Assembly: GCA_026419785.1 (NCBI GenBank)
Contig: JAODTK010005595.1
Span: forward strand, 310,001 to 374,000
Length of the DNA stretch: 64,000 nucleotides
Source of the DNA: Sclerodactyla briareus
Lineage: Eukaryota > Echinodermata > Holothuroidea > Dendrochirotida > Sclerodactylidae
Direction of reading: 5' to 3'
Part shown: piece after piece, positions 35,851 through 47,454 of the stretch
Layout of the letters: each line of letters starts with the position of its first letter
Position numbering within the stretch: position 1 is the first letter of the stretch
The notes under the pieces: model-generated
Seen by the model: the letters and a program-made list of their open reading frames with translations, nothing else
The model's database searches: none
Told to the model about the DNA's origin: nothing
Made by a program: the position numbers and the translations under genes

Positions 35851-37880
35851 TCGCGTCATTCATGAAACCAAATTTGATGTCTCTGCAGTCCATTAAATAA
35901 TGTCTTTAAGTTTAAATTGAGTGGCAATATGCCGAAAAAATCTGAACAACGTGATCCACAAGCAGGAATAAATGCTCAAGAATTTCATTTTCTATGTCAC
36001 AGAAGGAGCACAGAGAAGACTTTCGTTGCCCTATCTTGCCCGAAATGTGGTTTGCACTATTCTATCTGTAGGATCGAAATGAAAATATGAGTTTTTCATC
36101 TCTCACTGCACGAGAGGGAGGCTAAAATGTATGCCAAGTGTAATATGCTGATCGAGACTTTGCCATTGAGAATGACCTTGGCTGTGAGGCTTTCTGGGGA
36201 ATAAAATTGGATAGGTAAGTTTCGTTAACGGGGTGCTGACTGTGAGTTTTTTTCATTCATAAGATTCATTAAGTTTTTCCAAGTTGCCAAAGCCTTGGAA
36301 TAGCCAGAATCAATCCGTAATACAAAGTGGAAGAAAAAGTTCCAGTGATATCATATTTTCTCTGAAGGAAATGTAGTTTACTAAGACGTCCATGCTCATA
36401 ATAGGAATCACTAATCGTGTGGGCATATTCTTCTCTAGAAGAACATTTGCTTCGAGAACACAATCTTTCTGTTAATCCTCATAACTGAATTTATTAGGTG
36501 TATATTCATTGCAGAAGTTACTCTTTGGAGAACGGAAATTGTAATCTGGACCACGCGCCGCATTGCAAACCTCAGAAATGAAGGGGGTGTTCGCAATTTG
36601 CAATATCGCTCTTTGGAAAATTACACTTCGACAAAATTCAACCCCACATTTTCTTCGGCCTCATTAAATGAAAAAATTTCCATACACGGTTGTATCCAGG
36701 TAAATTCACCCATTTAACAGTTCGACTTTCCGCGAACGGACTCCATGGTGATATTTCCGAGGTCCACCATTACATGGGCATTTATCAGCACGTTCTCTGG
36801 ACTTTGTCCAGTGCCGAACCCGATGAAGTTATAAATCCGTTTATTCAATCATGAAGTAATTCAAAGGGGGATTTGGCAGAATAGAAAGAAATACACCAAC
36901 TGTGAACCAGCAGAACTTTTGATGATTACGACTTTCCTATAGGAGTAAGGTCCCTCGAGGACCATACATTCAAAATATTTCTAATACGTGACAATTGGGG
37001 AAGCATAATGTATTGATGAAAAGTATCTTCTTGAGAACTAAACGTTTTCCCAAGTAAGCAAGTAATAGGTTGATCACGATTTTGAATTCAAGATCATTAT
37101 AAAACAAATTGGAGTTGGAAGTCGTCAAATAAAAAAAAAACGAACCCAAAAGAAAACAATTAGACTTGCTCGCATTAACCTTTAAACCAGAATTCCGGCG
37201 AACGTGTCTTAAAACAGCAAATAACGCCCTTGATAGATCTATTTGTATATATGTAATGATAGGTTGTCGTCTGAAATTTGAAATTTGAAAAGCGTACGGA
37301 AATAGAGATATCCGAATATAGTATTAGCATGTGAGGCATGTGTAAAATGTCCGTTAATTATAATAAATAGATACGGGAGCAGCGGGTATATAGCCGTGGC
37401 GTTACCCCCTCTGGAAACTATGAAAGAAGAAGTATAAAAAAATTTTAAAACATTTACTATAAAAAAAGTGTGAATTTGTAACCAAATTACAAGGTCAGGA
37501 CCTGAAGTTGAAATGAAAGAGCGTGTCATATATTGTAACAATTTCCAGAGTCCAAGAAATCGAATGCTTTTTCGAAATCAAGAAATAGTAGAGAAACGGG
37601 AATGTGTTTGAAGTGACAGTGTCGAATACCGTTGATGACCACAACGGAATTAGGCTACATTTTCCTCAAACTGAAAAGAATTCTATTAAACTGGCAGTCT
37701 CCAACTATTCATTCCATAGTTTGCGACTGTTCTCCATTCCTCCAATATAAGGTTCAAATTGGTCCTATGTGATTGTTTCAGGGAAAAATTTCTTCATTAA
37801 ACTTCGATGCCTCACATCTGACTATGAATAGAGAAAATAATTGTTAGGGCAGTTACGACGCCACTCTAATTTTTTCCACT
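35850..37880 (-). mobile_element. LINE C: L1/Tx1-like non-LTR retrotransposon, RT to C-terminus, decayed
   Basis: The minus strand reads motif A as LLFLDFEKAFDFLD (37549-37593). It continues with 'GPDLVIWLQ', 'FFYTSSFIVSRGG' and 'YPLLPYLFIII', which correspond to the xxINNGxxSxxFxxxRGVRQGxPLSPYLFIL block (37340-37500). Motif C is damaged (FQISDDNLSLHI near 37260). The thumb has 'NASKSNCFLLGS' after a frame change (about 37140). 'GKVVIIKSSAGSQLVYFF' lies near 36895-36950. The terminal zinc-binding-like segment 'SLCSFCDIENEILEHLFLL' is at about 35950-36015. This order is typical of L1/Tx1-clade ORF2. The endonuclease part upstream of 37.9 kb was not found. Many indels; inactive. Confidence 0.85.
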
Positions 37881-37889
37881 TTTGAAAAG

Positions 37890-40045
37890 TTTCAGCTCAG
37901 TCACAGTGCTTTGATATTTATGTAGATAGGGAAAAATGGAAAATCACTGATATCTTCAGACAAGATTTCATTTTCTTTACTCATTTTTGGTAGATATTTT
38001 TGTTCCTCTGCTGCGAAATCTAGAATTCCACAAAAACAAAACGAAAACATCACATGAGACTCATAAGACACATACGTTCTGTGAAGTTGGACGCACTCTT
38101 GACCGCCGAGAAGTCAAATCAGAACTAAGGTAACGTTATTACTTGATTTCTCATCCTAGAATATAGGTAACCCTTCGTCCACACTAACATTCGCGGTGTT
38201 TAACTGTAGTCGTACTACCCTAACTCATTTATCCTATAAATGTCTCCGCCGATTACAATCTGTTATTGGATTCTGACTCTCCCCAGCCCCTAGGCCTATC
38301 CCTAACACTGATCTCATAAATCCAGAAACATATGGGTATACATTATGCAATCATGTACTGGAGCAACTGGGCGGTGTATATAACTAAGTGTAACAATATT
38401 CCTATTCTCTTTTTTCTTTGATTTCCAGCCAAAGATTTAGGGTAGCCCTTAGTCCAGTTAATTAGTCCTTGTCAACTTGCGCTTCTACTGAGTGTCATTG
38501 TTAGTGTTACTGTTCATACATGTAGTAAACGTAGCCTCAGCACTAGGCCTATTCAGTCATGTAGTGTAGGCTTAATGTTGTTGTTACTTGGGAGGAGACG
38601 AGGCACATCAGGTGGATCAGTGTTTGAGGAAGTGTCTATCTATATTGTAGCTAGCTCGGCTTGATTGATGCGAGCGATGAAAACCCTTGCTTACAATAGT
38701 AGTGTCGGGTCTAAATGAATTTTGTGTATTATTTGCTGCGCCCTCCCATCCCCGGCCTCTAACCCAACCTTCAAATAGGATGTTTGGAACTTCAGAATAT
38801 TTATAACAAAAATGACTTCAGCAAAATAATCAACATACTACGCTATATCACTGATTCAAATGTAATATCCTACATGTAATGTCTTTTAATTGATCCTTTC
38901 CGCGTACATTTACGGTTTAAGCTACAGAGCTATTGATACTGTTTCTTTCTATTCTTGTAGATTTCTGTCAAACTAGAGTCTACAAACATTGATGCACCAC
39001 AATGACTGTGCATCACCAGTTTCGGATCAACCAGTTTCATTCTCCTCATACCAAATTCTTTTCTCCCTAATGTCCTCAATTCTTTCAAAAATTTAGAATC
39101 CCTCACATTATGTGTGGGGCTGGCAGAGAGCGTGTATTTTTTTGTGGTTAAATATGACTCTCATAACTAACTGCTAATGCAGTTTTGCAGCATTTCCTAT
39201 ACTTGACAAAATTATTTTATGTTTTGGAAAAAGAGTCCCTAGTTAGGGGTCATGGCCCCAACTGATTTACGGTGACGATGACTGTACTAAGTTGTGCTTT
39301 GTCATCTTTCATATCATTTTCATGACTCTATACAAGCCGAATCATCACAGGCATATATTCCACCAATTCAAAATCTTAACCTGCGCCTTCGTGTTGGTCT
39401 ATATAATACATTTTTTCTTAGGCAACTTGATGCGGTTACAGTTAAGAGCACCATTCTGCCTCTTGTTTTCCCGGTTCATGGACACCGGATTGTCGCTCCA
39501 CACCTGCATATCACGTACCATGCGCAACTTTGTTGGACCCTCCAAATTGTGAAACCATGCGCTGCCACCTAGACAGCTGATCTGCATCAAATTATATCAT
39601 TCACTGTTGTTCGAACTTCTGACGTTATGACAGTCCAATGAATCCACTTGCCATACGAAATGTCTCTCTGTTGTCAATAGAGAACCCTGGAGCAGACCCT
39701 TTAGAAATAAGGTTTATGTTCTCTTCTACATATGCACAATGCGCTCCGTATGTTCCGTGGGTTACCAGCAGCATTCTGCTCTGATAAATGTGGTGCAAAG
39801 GTGGATTTAGGGCCGCATGGTCCCACCTAGTAAAATTCCAAGGCCCCCCAAAATCCCTTTTTCATTTCTCAATAAATTATATTGTAACAAATTCCGTAGG
39901 CTTAATGCTGTTCGGCGGCGGCTGTTCATCGTACATATCACCCTCAGGCTGTTGAAAAATAGAGAGTTCCGGATGGGTGATTGTGATGACGCCCTTTTCA
40001 TAGTCTCATCTCAACACGGAGGAACATGGCGGGATTCGACCTAAC
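37890..40045. other. No gene recognised
   Basis: AT-rich sequence with TAGGCCTA-type motifs. The two overlapping plus-strand frames at 39292-39572 (86 and 92 codons) have no recognisable domain; the first is hydrophobic. 'aggtggatttagggccgcatggtccc' at 39800 resembles the end of a hAT-like repeat, but no partner end was found. Confidence 0.35.
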
Positions 40046-40455
40046 CTTTGAAGAAGGGAACTAACTGTCCTTTGTTCACGACACATGTTGGCAGAAATTG
40101 TTTCCAAAATAGAGTGGGTGTTTAGGTGTGCTATATTGCACAGAATCACTTCTGAAAAATCCTAGAAATGCAAACATTTTACAGAGGGGAGGGTGACATC
40201 TCTCCCTTCTCCTTTGTACATATCCCCCATAGAACCAATCCCTCCAAAAGAAGGGAACTATTGCCCTTTGTTCACGACACAATTTAGTAGAGAATTGGTA
40301 TCATAGAGCAAGGGAAGACAGGAAATTGTTGCAAAAATAGGTGTGAATGGTATTGCAACTTTGGTGGAAATTGCACCTAAAACATCTAGAGGAAAGCAAA
40401 CATTCCCATAGGGGGAGGGGGGTAACCCCCTTTCCTTATCTCCCTCCCCCATAAC
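40046..40455 (+). repeat. Tandem duplication of about 200 bp, two units
   Basis: Unit 1 (about 40050-40246) and unit 2 (about 40247-40455) both begin 'gaagaagggaacta' / 'aaaagaagggaactat', followed by '(g)tcctttgttcacgacac'. Both then share 'gaaattgtt-c-aaaata-', 'taaaacatcta / aaaatccta-aaatgcaaaca', and a C-rich end 'tccccc-cataacc / catatcccccatagaacc'. They are diverged by substitutions and indels. Confidence 0.7.
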
Positions 40456-40459
40456 CACC

Positions 40460-41660
40460 ATCGAAGTCAGTCTAAGCCGTTCTCATAATAGCACAATCTG
40501 GGAGCATATAGAGGGGGATTATAGTTCGCGTTCAATAAATTACGCTAATCAGTGACGAAATTCAAACAATTAGAACTGAAAGTTTACTACGTCTCCCAAA
40601 TGAGAACTGCGTTCTGTAGAAATGTAACTAAAATTACCTAAATTATTCGAATTGGACCACATCACATTGACTTCCAGTGACCCATTCTCTAATTTTTTAA
40701 TATCACAGGACTAACGGTGGACCGCACTCAACACATTTCATGGCATGTGAATCAGAAACGAAAAAAAAAAAAAAGTTTTGTTTAGTCAGTCATAATCTCT
40801 GAAAACTACTGTTTACCAAATATGCATTGTCAGCCCGTCACAGAATGTCACTTCTATGCTGAGCCTAGTAGGCCAGGAATGTATCCCATCTTCCATACAC
40901 AAAAACAACCCTGCACAGACCCTAGCAACATGGACTGTTAGTAATTGATAACAATGTCGCGATTGTTTTGCGTAGGCCTATATTACAGAAAATCTACAAA
41001 CAACTGAAATTTAACTGTTTTCCCCCAGCCCTCATCCCCACCACTTCTTAATATGAGACTGATTCTTGAAATGTCAATTTATTTACTGTTGTTGCTTTAT
41101 GGATTTGAAAAAGCCGAATAACCAAAATGATGGCGCTATTGCCGATTAACCCCTATTACCTCGCAGTCAGTAGCTGAAGAGTGTTGGTGGTCCCATCTTA
41201 CCTACGGTACCAGCTTACCTTCACCTACCATATTACTATGAACGTCCGCCATAGTGACCACACACCTTTTCCATCATTCATAGGACAGTTCGGTTATTAA
41301 TAGCTTGAAGTGTGGTTCCCCCAATCTTCCAGTAGAGGCGTACGAAATCATTTTATATCTTTATTGATTCATTTTATTGTTGTTTGTATTCCTCTTGTTA
41401 TATAATTGTTAGGGTGCACAGGCCTTCGGACTATATAAAAATTCGATTTCCTTTTGCTAATTCTGATCCCTTATTTTTTCTGTGTACGGTTTAACTGACA
41501 CGTGTGTATGTCATCTAGGGGGAAGCGGGCAGAGTAATGTATCCCACCAGACGTGACCAGAGAATGGCAGTCAAACTGTCAAGTCGCCGTCGTTAGTTCC
41601 AACGTCCACTACACATGTTCGAAAATCCTGAGTCTGATGTTTCTTCCTTTTCTTCGCTCC
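40460..41660. other. No feature recognised
   Basis: AT-rich, with a 14-base A run near 40759. No open frame of note and no repeat family shared with the rest of the window. Confidence 0.4.
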
Positions 41661-42555
41661 TGACAATTGTTGACAGAGTGTTGAATGCATTGTTGGTTTA
41701 TAACAATCTTCTGTCATGTCTTCTTCAGTTCCCCGCAAACTTATATAACCTGCATATTTACCTTATTTCCAACTTTCATTTCCATTTCTTGTAATTGAGA
41801 ATTTCTCAGTTTTCGTACTGTTTATTTTCATATTCCTCCTTGTCAGTTTTCCATATTTCCCGATACCTATATGCTCACCAGTTGATGCCCGAGAAATCAT
41901 CAGTTTATTGTTGGTCCACGGTGAAGAGGTTGGTGGTATTATTTGCGCTGTAGTCATGATCGACTGACTGAGATGGTGACCCAGTGTTAGTCTTTAAAGG
42001 ATGTCCCTGTTCGCCTCCATGAGCAGAGATATCAGATGAAGTTCGTCGTTATCAAGAGTCTGTCTAGGCCATTGAGCAAACATCCTCTTTGAGTTTTGTC
42101 GAAAGCCTTGTTCATATCAAGCATTGGTAAATTGATAGGGGTATCCTAATGAGGCTATAGCTTTCTCTGCTAAAACTAGAGGCAAAAACAAGCTCAGCAG
42201 TGCATCTCCCTTAAGTGCAAGCCGCGGTGACGGGGAGGATATATTAATCAATTAAGGGATGGATTCTCCTAGCAATACAAGTTACGAGGATTTTCCTCAG
42301 GGCTGAAAGTAAGATGACTGGTTTCAAACTTACTTATGGGCCTTGGCATGGTTTTTTCCTTGATTCTTGATAGGTGTTAGGATCCCATGTTCAATTTCAA
42401 TTGGTATTTCTCCTAATTCGGCAATTATTTAGGATATGTGTTTGTGGGTGCATGGTGCATAGTTATGATGTTCAGCTGTGATCTGATCACAACCTGAGGA
42501 GTTGTTATTTTTTAATGATATGCACCGCTTGCTTAATTCCATCTTCATCAAATGG
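41661..42555 (-). mobile_element. LINE A copy 2, 3' part (split by LINE B)
   Basis: Matches LINE A copy 1 positions of about 509-1545 in the same orientation. The RT catalytic region is at about 41880-41930. The equivalent of YADD is destroyed by small indels and substitutions while the flanking 'TVDQQ' and 'ASTGEH' remain readable. The homology begins abruptly at 41661, so the 3' terminal 500 bp of the element is missing here. Confidence 0.8.
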
Positions 42556-43510
42556 CATCAAGTGAGAATGCTGTGAAGGCTGCGGGTGGAGTCTCTGACC
42601 TTTTCTCGTTGTCACGTGTGAGAACCGTGCTGTACACGTGGCTCCAACACTTCACGGAGAGGGTTACTGGATTACGTTGAGTTTTGAATGAGACCCTGCT
42701 GTCGGGTCTCCATCGGGGGAGTCAGGGTTTCTGACCTGGACTTCGCTGATGCTGCTGCATTAATCGCCGAGTTTGTGGATTCTCTGGTTGATGTCCTTTG
42801 AGGCGAATCCGTTGGGCCTTCGGGTGTCCACGGCCGAGACTAAGATCCAGTCTTCTGGTGTAATCTTGGACATTGCTGCTGGGTCTGTACGGGTGTTGGG
42901 CGACAACGTGGAAGTCACAAAGTCTTTGTTTTGTCATTAGTGACTTCTTCTTGCGAGCTAAGATCATTTTTTTTAGACCGCCATGGCTGGCATTGAGTCA
43001 CTGCAATAGTGATGTCTGCGGTCTCGTTAACTGAGCAAAAGAACCAAGCTCCGTGGTTTTGGCTCTATTGTGCTTCCAGTCTTGCTATATTCTAGTGAAG
43101 GCCTGGTAAGCTCCTGCTGGCTGAGACGGCGATTGAATTCCTTTGTGACTACCCCACATTCGTCGCATCCTCGGTTACCGCTAGCAAGATCACTTATCTA
43201 ATGCCCGGGTTTTCGGGGATGGTGAGGGTTAGCTGCCTGATTCGTGATCGTCAACCTCACTTCTTTGGGCCTATGGCGCGCATCCCGGCAGACGATCCTT
43301 CCCACCGTTTCCGTGTGAACGGGATCCGGTGGGGTGGGGCGACCGCATGGACGCCCTTAACTAGTTGGTTGGCGCAGCTTCGAGGGTACCTCAGGGAGTT
43401 GGGGGAGGCCTGGTCGCTTGCCCGGAGGAGGCCCAGCGATTGGAAGCGGCGAGTAGACGCGGCTGGGTGCCTTGCATGTGCTCCGCCATGATGAGTGAAT
43501 GAAATTGCAT
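42556..43510 (+). mobile_element. LINE B copy inserted in LINE A (plus strand, 5'-truncated)
   Basis: Plus-strand translation gives the RT motif C region 'SDLDFADAAALIAEF' (about 42730-42775; FADD is here FAD-A). It continues to the C-terminal 'CLIRDRQPHFFGPMARIPAD' (43228-43290), 'GIRW' and 'ARRRPSDWKRRVDAAGCLAC' (43425-43482), then a stop and a short 'tgatgagtgaatgaaa' tail. The family matches that at 29.7 and 53.1 kb. LINE A sequence resumes on both sides: left flank 'catcaaatgg', right flank 'gcatgg/ttaattttcctggg'. A short ATGG target duplication is possible. Confidence 0.85.
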
Positions 43511-44705
43511 GGTTAATTTTCCTGGGAGCACGTTTGGTTTGGGATCTGGGTTGTTACAGTTGAAAGTGTCTCCGAAATGTTGGCTGATTTCTTTATTTTT
43601 GCATCTGTATCTCTTATGTATTCATCACCTATATCAATTGAACTTGAGCCCTCTTACGTTTTTGTTACACTACTTTTATTGCTTGAAAGAAACTGATCGG
43701 AGTAATCCTCACTATTTTCAGTTTGGGTAATTCCGTCAATCAACTCTTGTTCATGGGCAGTATGACTAGAGAATGCTGTTCTTTGGAAAATTTGCTCTTC
43801 AAGTTTTAACTCTCTCTCTCTTGATGTATATTTTCACAGTTGTCTAAAATCTTTTTGCTTTTGGATCAGTTTGCTATTTCAGTATTATTGACACTAACTT
43901 TTCCCTGTGGGTGGTTCTATTTTTTCGGCATTTTTTCAAGCAAACCGGTAAAAGGTTTATCCATTTATCTTGAAGTATTCAGAAAAAATGTGGTTTCCCG
44001 TTCAAAACCCAAACTTATTTATTTTTCCAGTAATCCCATAGGTTGGGATTAAAAAATGCGCTAAATAACTACTTTCCCAACTTCTTATCGACTGGATAAA
44101 CTTGCCTTCTCGTTGAGCTATTTAGAGTGACCTTTAATGATTTTGTGATCAGTTTGGATGGTATGAAAGCTATTATATGCTCTCTAATTCGAAGTTTAAT
44201 GGGACTATGATAACATCCCAGTTGACTTCTGATAGAGTTCTGGGTTATTAGGTATTAAAGTTAAGTGTTGATATGCTCAGTTGTTTTTTTGTAGAAAGAA
44301 TTACATAACTTGAGATTGTTTCGCAAACTAGGTCTGTTAACACTTCACCATTTGTATTGGTTTTGCCTGTTTTTATGTTCCGATATGTTATGGAGGGAGC
44401 GGATTGGACAGCGATTTTCGCATTGAAATCACCACATATTATCAATACCTTTTGTATTGTGTTTATTAGATTTTCGGTGAAAATTTTCTTCAGATTCTTG
44501 TGAATTAACATGGATGTTGGGGCATGGTCAATAATAGTATACAAAAGGTGGACTCTGTTTTGATATGTATAGGTAAACTATATATAGATAAATTCTATAT
44601 ATAGTTTAAAGAGCAAGGCGTTTGATATGATTCGAAAGTAAAATCATATCCTCGCTTAACAGAAAAATCTACTCCGTGATAGGAATTGCTACAGGCACCT
44701 TTGAA
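43511..44705 (-). mobile_element. LINE A copy 2, 5' part (endonuclease side)
   Basis: Continuation of 41661-42555 beyond the LINE B insert, matching copy 1 positions of about 1550-2785. A 98-codon minus-strand frame (44248-44544) keeps the endonuclease centre: 'VLIICGDFNAKIAVQS' and 'NIKTGKTNTNGEVLTDLV'. The homology to copies 1 and 3 ends near 44705. Confidence 0.85.
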
Positions 44706-44808
44706 ATAAATTGGATTGGATGATCTGACCTGAGTAGCTCAATTGTGTTAACCGAGTGGTTGGCACACCAAAAACTCCAGAAATTGTACCTGTTGGACGC
44801 TCAGCACA

Positions 44809-45225
44809 AGGGATTGAAGCAGGTGCAAACGAGTGGTGGGGCATTTGCACTTTGCCGTCCGCGTGTGATTACCCCCCCATGTATGGTAAACCCAAAGAGC
44901 ATTGCCGTTCCCGTGTAACCTGGTGAGGGATTCGCAGCTGACATTGGGTGCAGATCCAGGTCTGCATCCTTGCTGGGCCTTGGATAGGAACGATCTCGCA
45001 TCGGCAAATATCCATTACAAAATCTTGGTTCCGTGTGGACCTCTTATCTTCTTTTCTTGCACTGATGTCAAGATTATATCTCGCAAGGTCTTCAATAAGT
45101 TCAAGACTCCAACAACATTTTCCAACTAAATTGGAAGTATTGAGATTTGTATCCTTAAGATGTGTATGAATAAAAAAATTACATTCCAATTGAAATCCAT
45201 TGCAAGGTACAACTGTTCCCACTTT
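44809..45225 (-). other. Possible endonuclease N-terminal relic plus shared repeat
   Basis: The minus-strand frame 44869-45222 contains 'LELIEDLARYNLDISARKED', similar in layout to the N-terminal endonuclease of LINEs (RYNLDIxAxQE). A similar 'RYNLDVTAV' occurs on the minus strand near 4515. The part at 44809-44934 is the same repeat as 19546-19662. Whether this belonged to LINE A copy 2 is unclear. Confidence 0.35.
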
Positions 45226-46480
45226 CCAATAGCGTGTGGCTGTGAGAAATCTTCTTTGTTATCATTTTTTTTATATGAGCATTTATTACATTTAGAAACA
45301 TGGGGATATTAGGGATATTAGGACCCCCCAAGTTGCATTTCCAATGTCTCGGCGATATAAGGCCAAGGTAATCGGGATGAGTGAAATGGTGAATATTATA
45401 ATTTCGAGGAAATCATTGTACGAAGAGGAGCTCCCTCATCAGAAAAAGTCATAAACGTGAATTACATTTGCTGTGAACAAACATTCGAAATGAAGCATTC
45501 GACCATTAAGCTTTTTCGTGTGAATTATTCATTGCTACTTGAATGCCGTAATTTTCATGTGGTTCAACGTAATTAAAATCCGCCATGCATGAACAGAGCG
45601 TCCTCTAACGAACGCTACTGCATTACGATTTTACCTTTGCCAGAAAATTTACAGGTAGTGAACAAAAACTGTCGTCGACAACCCTTCAAATAATAGCCTA
45701 GAGGTACCATCTAAATAAGTTTACTATTTACCTTTTGACTTTTTACCAACGACCTCCATGTCTTCATATTTCAATCTCCCTTCCGCTTATATTTACAAAC
45801 ACTGGATCACTTCAACTTCATCTCTTCACGGTCGTATCAAATACAGAGGTGGATTTGGAAGCACAATACCACAATAACTAGTTGGGGTATTGAAAAACGT
45901 CCTTAAGCGAGGGTGATCCTTCTGGAGACAATGTTTTCTGGATACCAATTATTAAACCTGGGCCCCCGTGTGATTCCATCGTAAGTGTGATGGTGATCGT
46001 CTTGTGTGTTGTCGTTCTGTCTTGCTAACACAACAAGTGTCCAATCAGAGCATTAATTCTTATTTTCTCCATGTCGTGATCATCATTAGACCATGCTTAT
46101 TGTAACGACTCTGAACTGCAACAGTCTGGTTCAATATTGGGTGTGGCTGTTCTCAATTTTCACTTTTCAGGCCGCGTCCACATGTGAATATGATGATGAT
46201 ATCGATACCAACAAGAACTATTCAACAATGGGCTCGTTGAACTGCATAAATGTGCACGAAATTCCTTCTCAAATGTACGGGACTAACATTGGCATTACTT
46301 CCAGGCAGGTCCGTAATGTTCCGTACCGAACTCATCCCGCCTAACTATTGACCTCACTACACCATACAAGCGGGTTTTTTTTCTAACCGCGAGTTTTCGC
46401 TGGTTCTTTCTCCGGGGTTGTTCCTGTGATGGTATCTATAGTTTGCTGCAATCAAGCCGGAAAATCCCCCTTGTTAGCAG
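45226..46480. other. No gene established; one exon-like stretch
   Basis: At 46173-46318 an open stretch starting 'AASTCEYDDDIDTNKNYSTM' is preceded by 'ttttcacttttcag', a good acceptor shape, and followed by 'cag/gtccgt', a weak donor. I do not recognise the peptide. The rest of the interval is AT-rich and featureless. Confidence 0.25.
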
Positions 46481-46810
46481 ATACCAACGAATCCCAAAAT
46501 ACCATAGTCGCACCTCAGGTTTACTCCAGATGTGAGGAATTCCGAAATTTGCATGAAATATGCAAATTAGACACAATGAATGACCGTCACAAACCCCCGA
46601 CCCACCCGTGGATTGCTCAGTACCGAAAGTAGACGCACATCCACCAAGTTCTGCCGAAATTCGCCAATTGTGCATAAATAATGCAAATTAGACACAATAA
46701 ATGCCCTTCAGTGATGGACTTGAAACTGTATCAAAATTTGAAGGGTTGACAGATCCACCAGTTTCGTCGAAATCTTACAAATTTAACAAAGAAAATTTCG
46801 AAAATTAAGC
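46481..46810 (+). repeat. Periodic repeat of about 130 bp
   Basis: Units share 'tgcatgaaatatgcaaattagacacaatgaatg' / 'tgcataaataatgcaaattagacacaataaatg', 'ccaccaagttctgccgaaattc' and 'ccaccagtttcgtcgaaat'. The phrases match the periodic repeats at 11.7-13.2 and 27.1-27.8 kb in wording and order. Confidence 0.6.
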
Positions 46811-47399
46811 AAAATTATTTACTCTTTGAGTATAATTCACGCTGGGAATATAATCAGCTCAAGTACTTGCTATTCTGTACCGATATGGCAATCCACATCA
46901 CCCATTAATATCGTTTAGACGGTTTCATGTACATACCGGTACCTACATAGTTTCCCTGTTTATTGCATTTTAACAACAGTAATGAACAATACTGACATGG
47001 TACAATACATGCGGATACAATATAATGCAATATAATGCTTGTTCGAAAGTGAAGTTACAAAGAGTATTCAAATCCATAGCTTCGCATATTAGCCATTGGT
47101 AGTGTGGCCGAAAAAGCTCGCCCGTTTTTTCCACACTTACTGGACCCGATAGAAGCACTAATGCTAGCAAATTTAGCCAAAGCATTACTTTTGGGATTGT
47201 TGAATCCCAGCAAACGCAAGCCTGGGACAACGCGCTTGTGGACACTCCCAAGGATACAAGACGAAGACATAGTTTTACAAGTATACCTTGTGTCCACGTA
47301 ATCTGGTAATAAGATTATTCAATGGTTGATATTGCGAAACTTAGACTCGTACGTTTTGTCAATGAATGCATCAAATGGGCAAGAAATTTAAAATGATAT

Positions 47400-47452
47400 A
47401 TATACATACATTACATACATACAGACATACATACATACATACATACATACAT
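47400..47452 (+). repeat. (CATA)n microsatellite
   Basis: Tetranucleotide CATA/TACA repeats, with eight uninterrupted units at the right end. Confidence 0.95.
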
Positions 47453-47454
47453 GG

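Noticed and set aside
46173-46318. Exon-like stretch with acceptor 'ttttcacttttcag'
   Set aside because: The donor is weak, the peptide is not recognised, and no neighbouring exon could be linked, so it is mentioned only as part of the unassigned interval.
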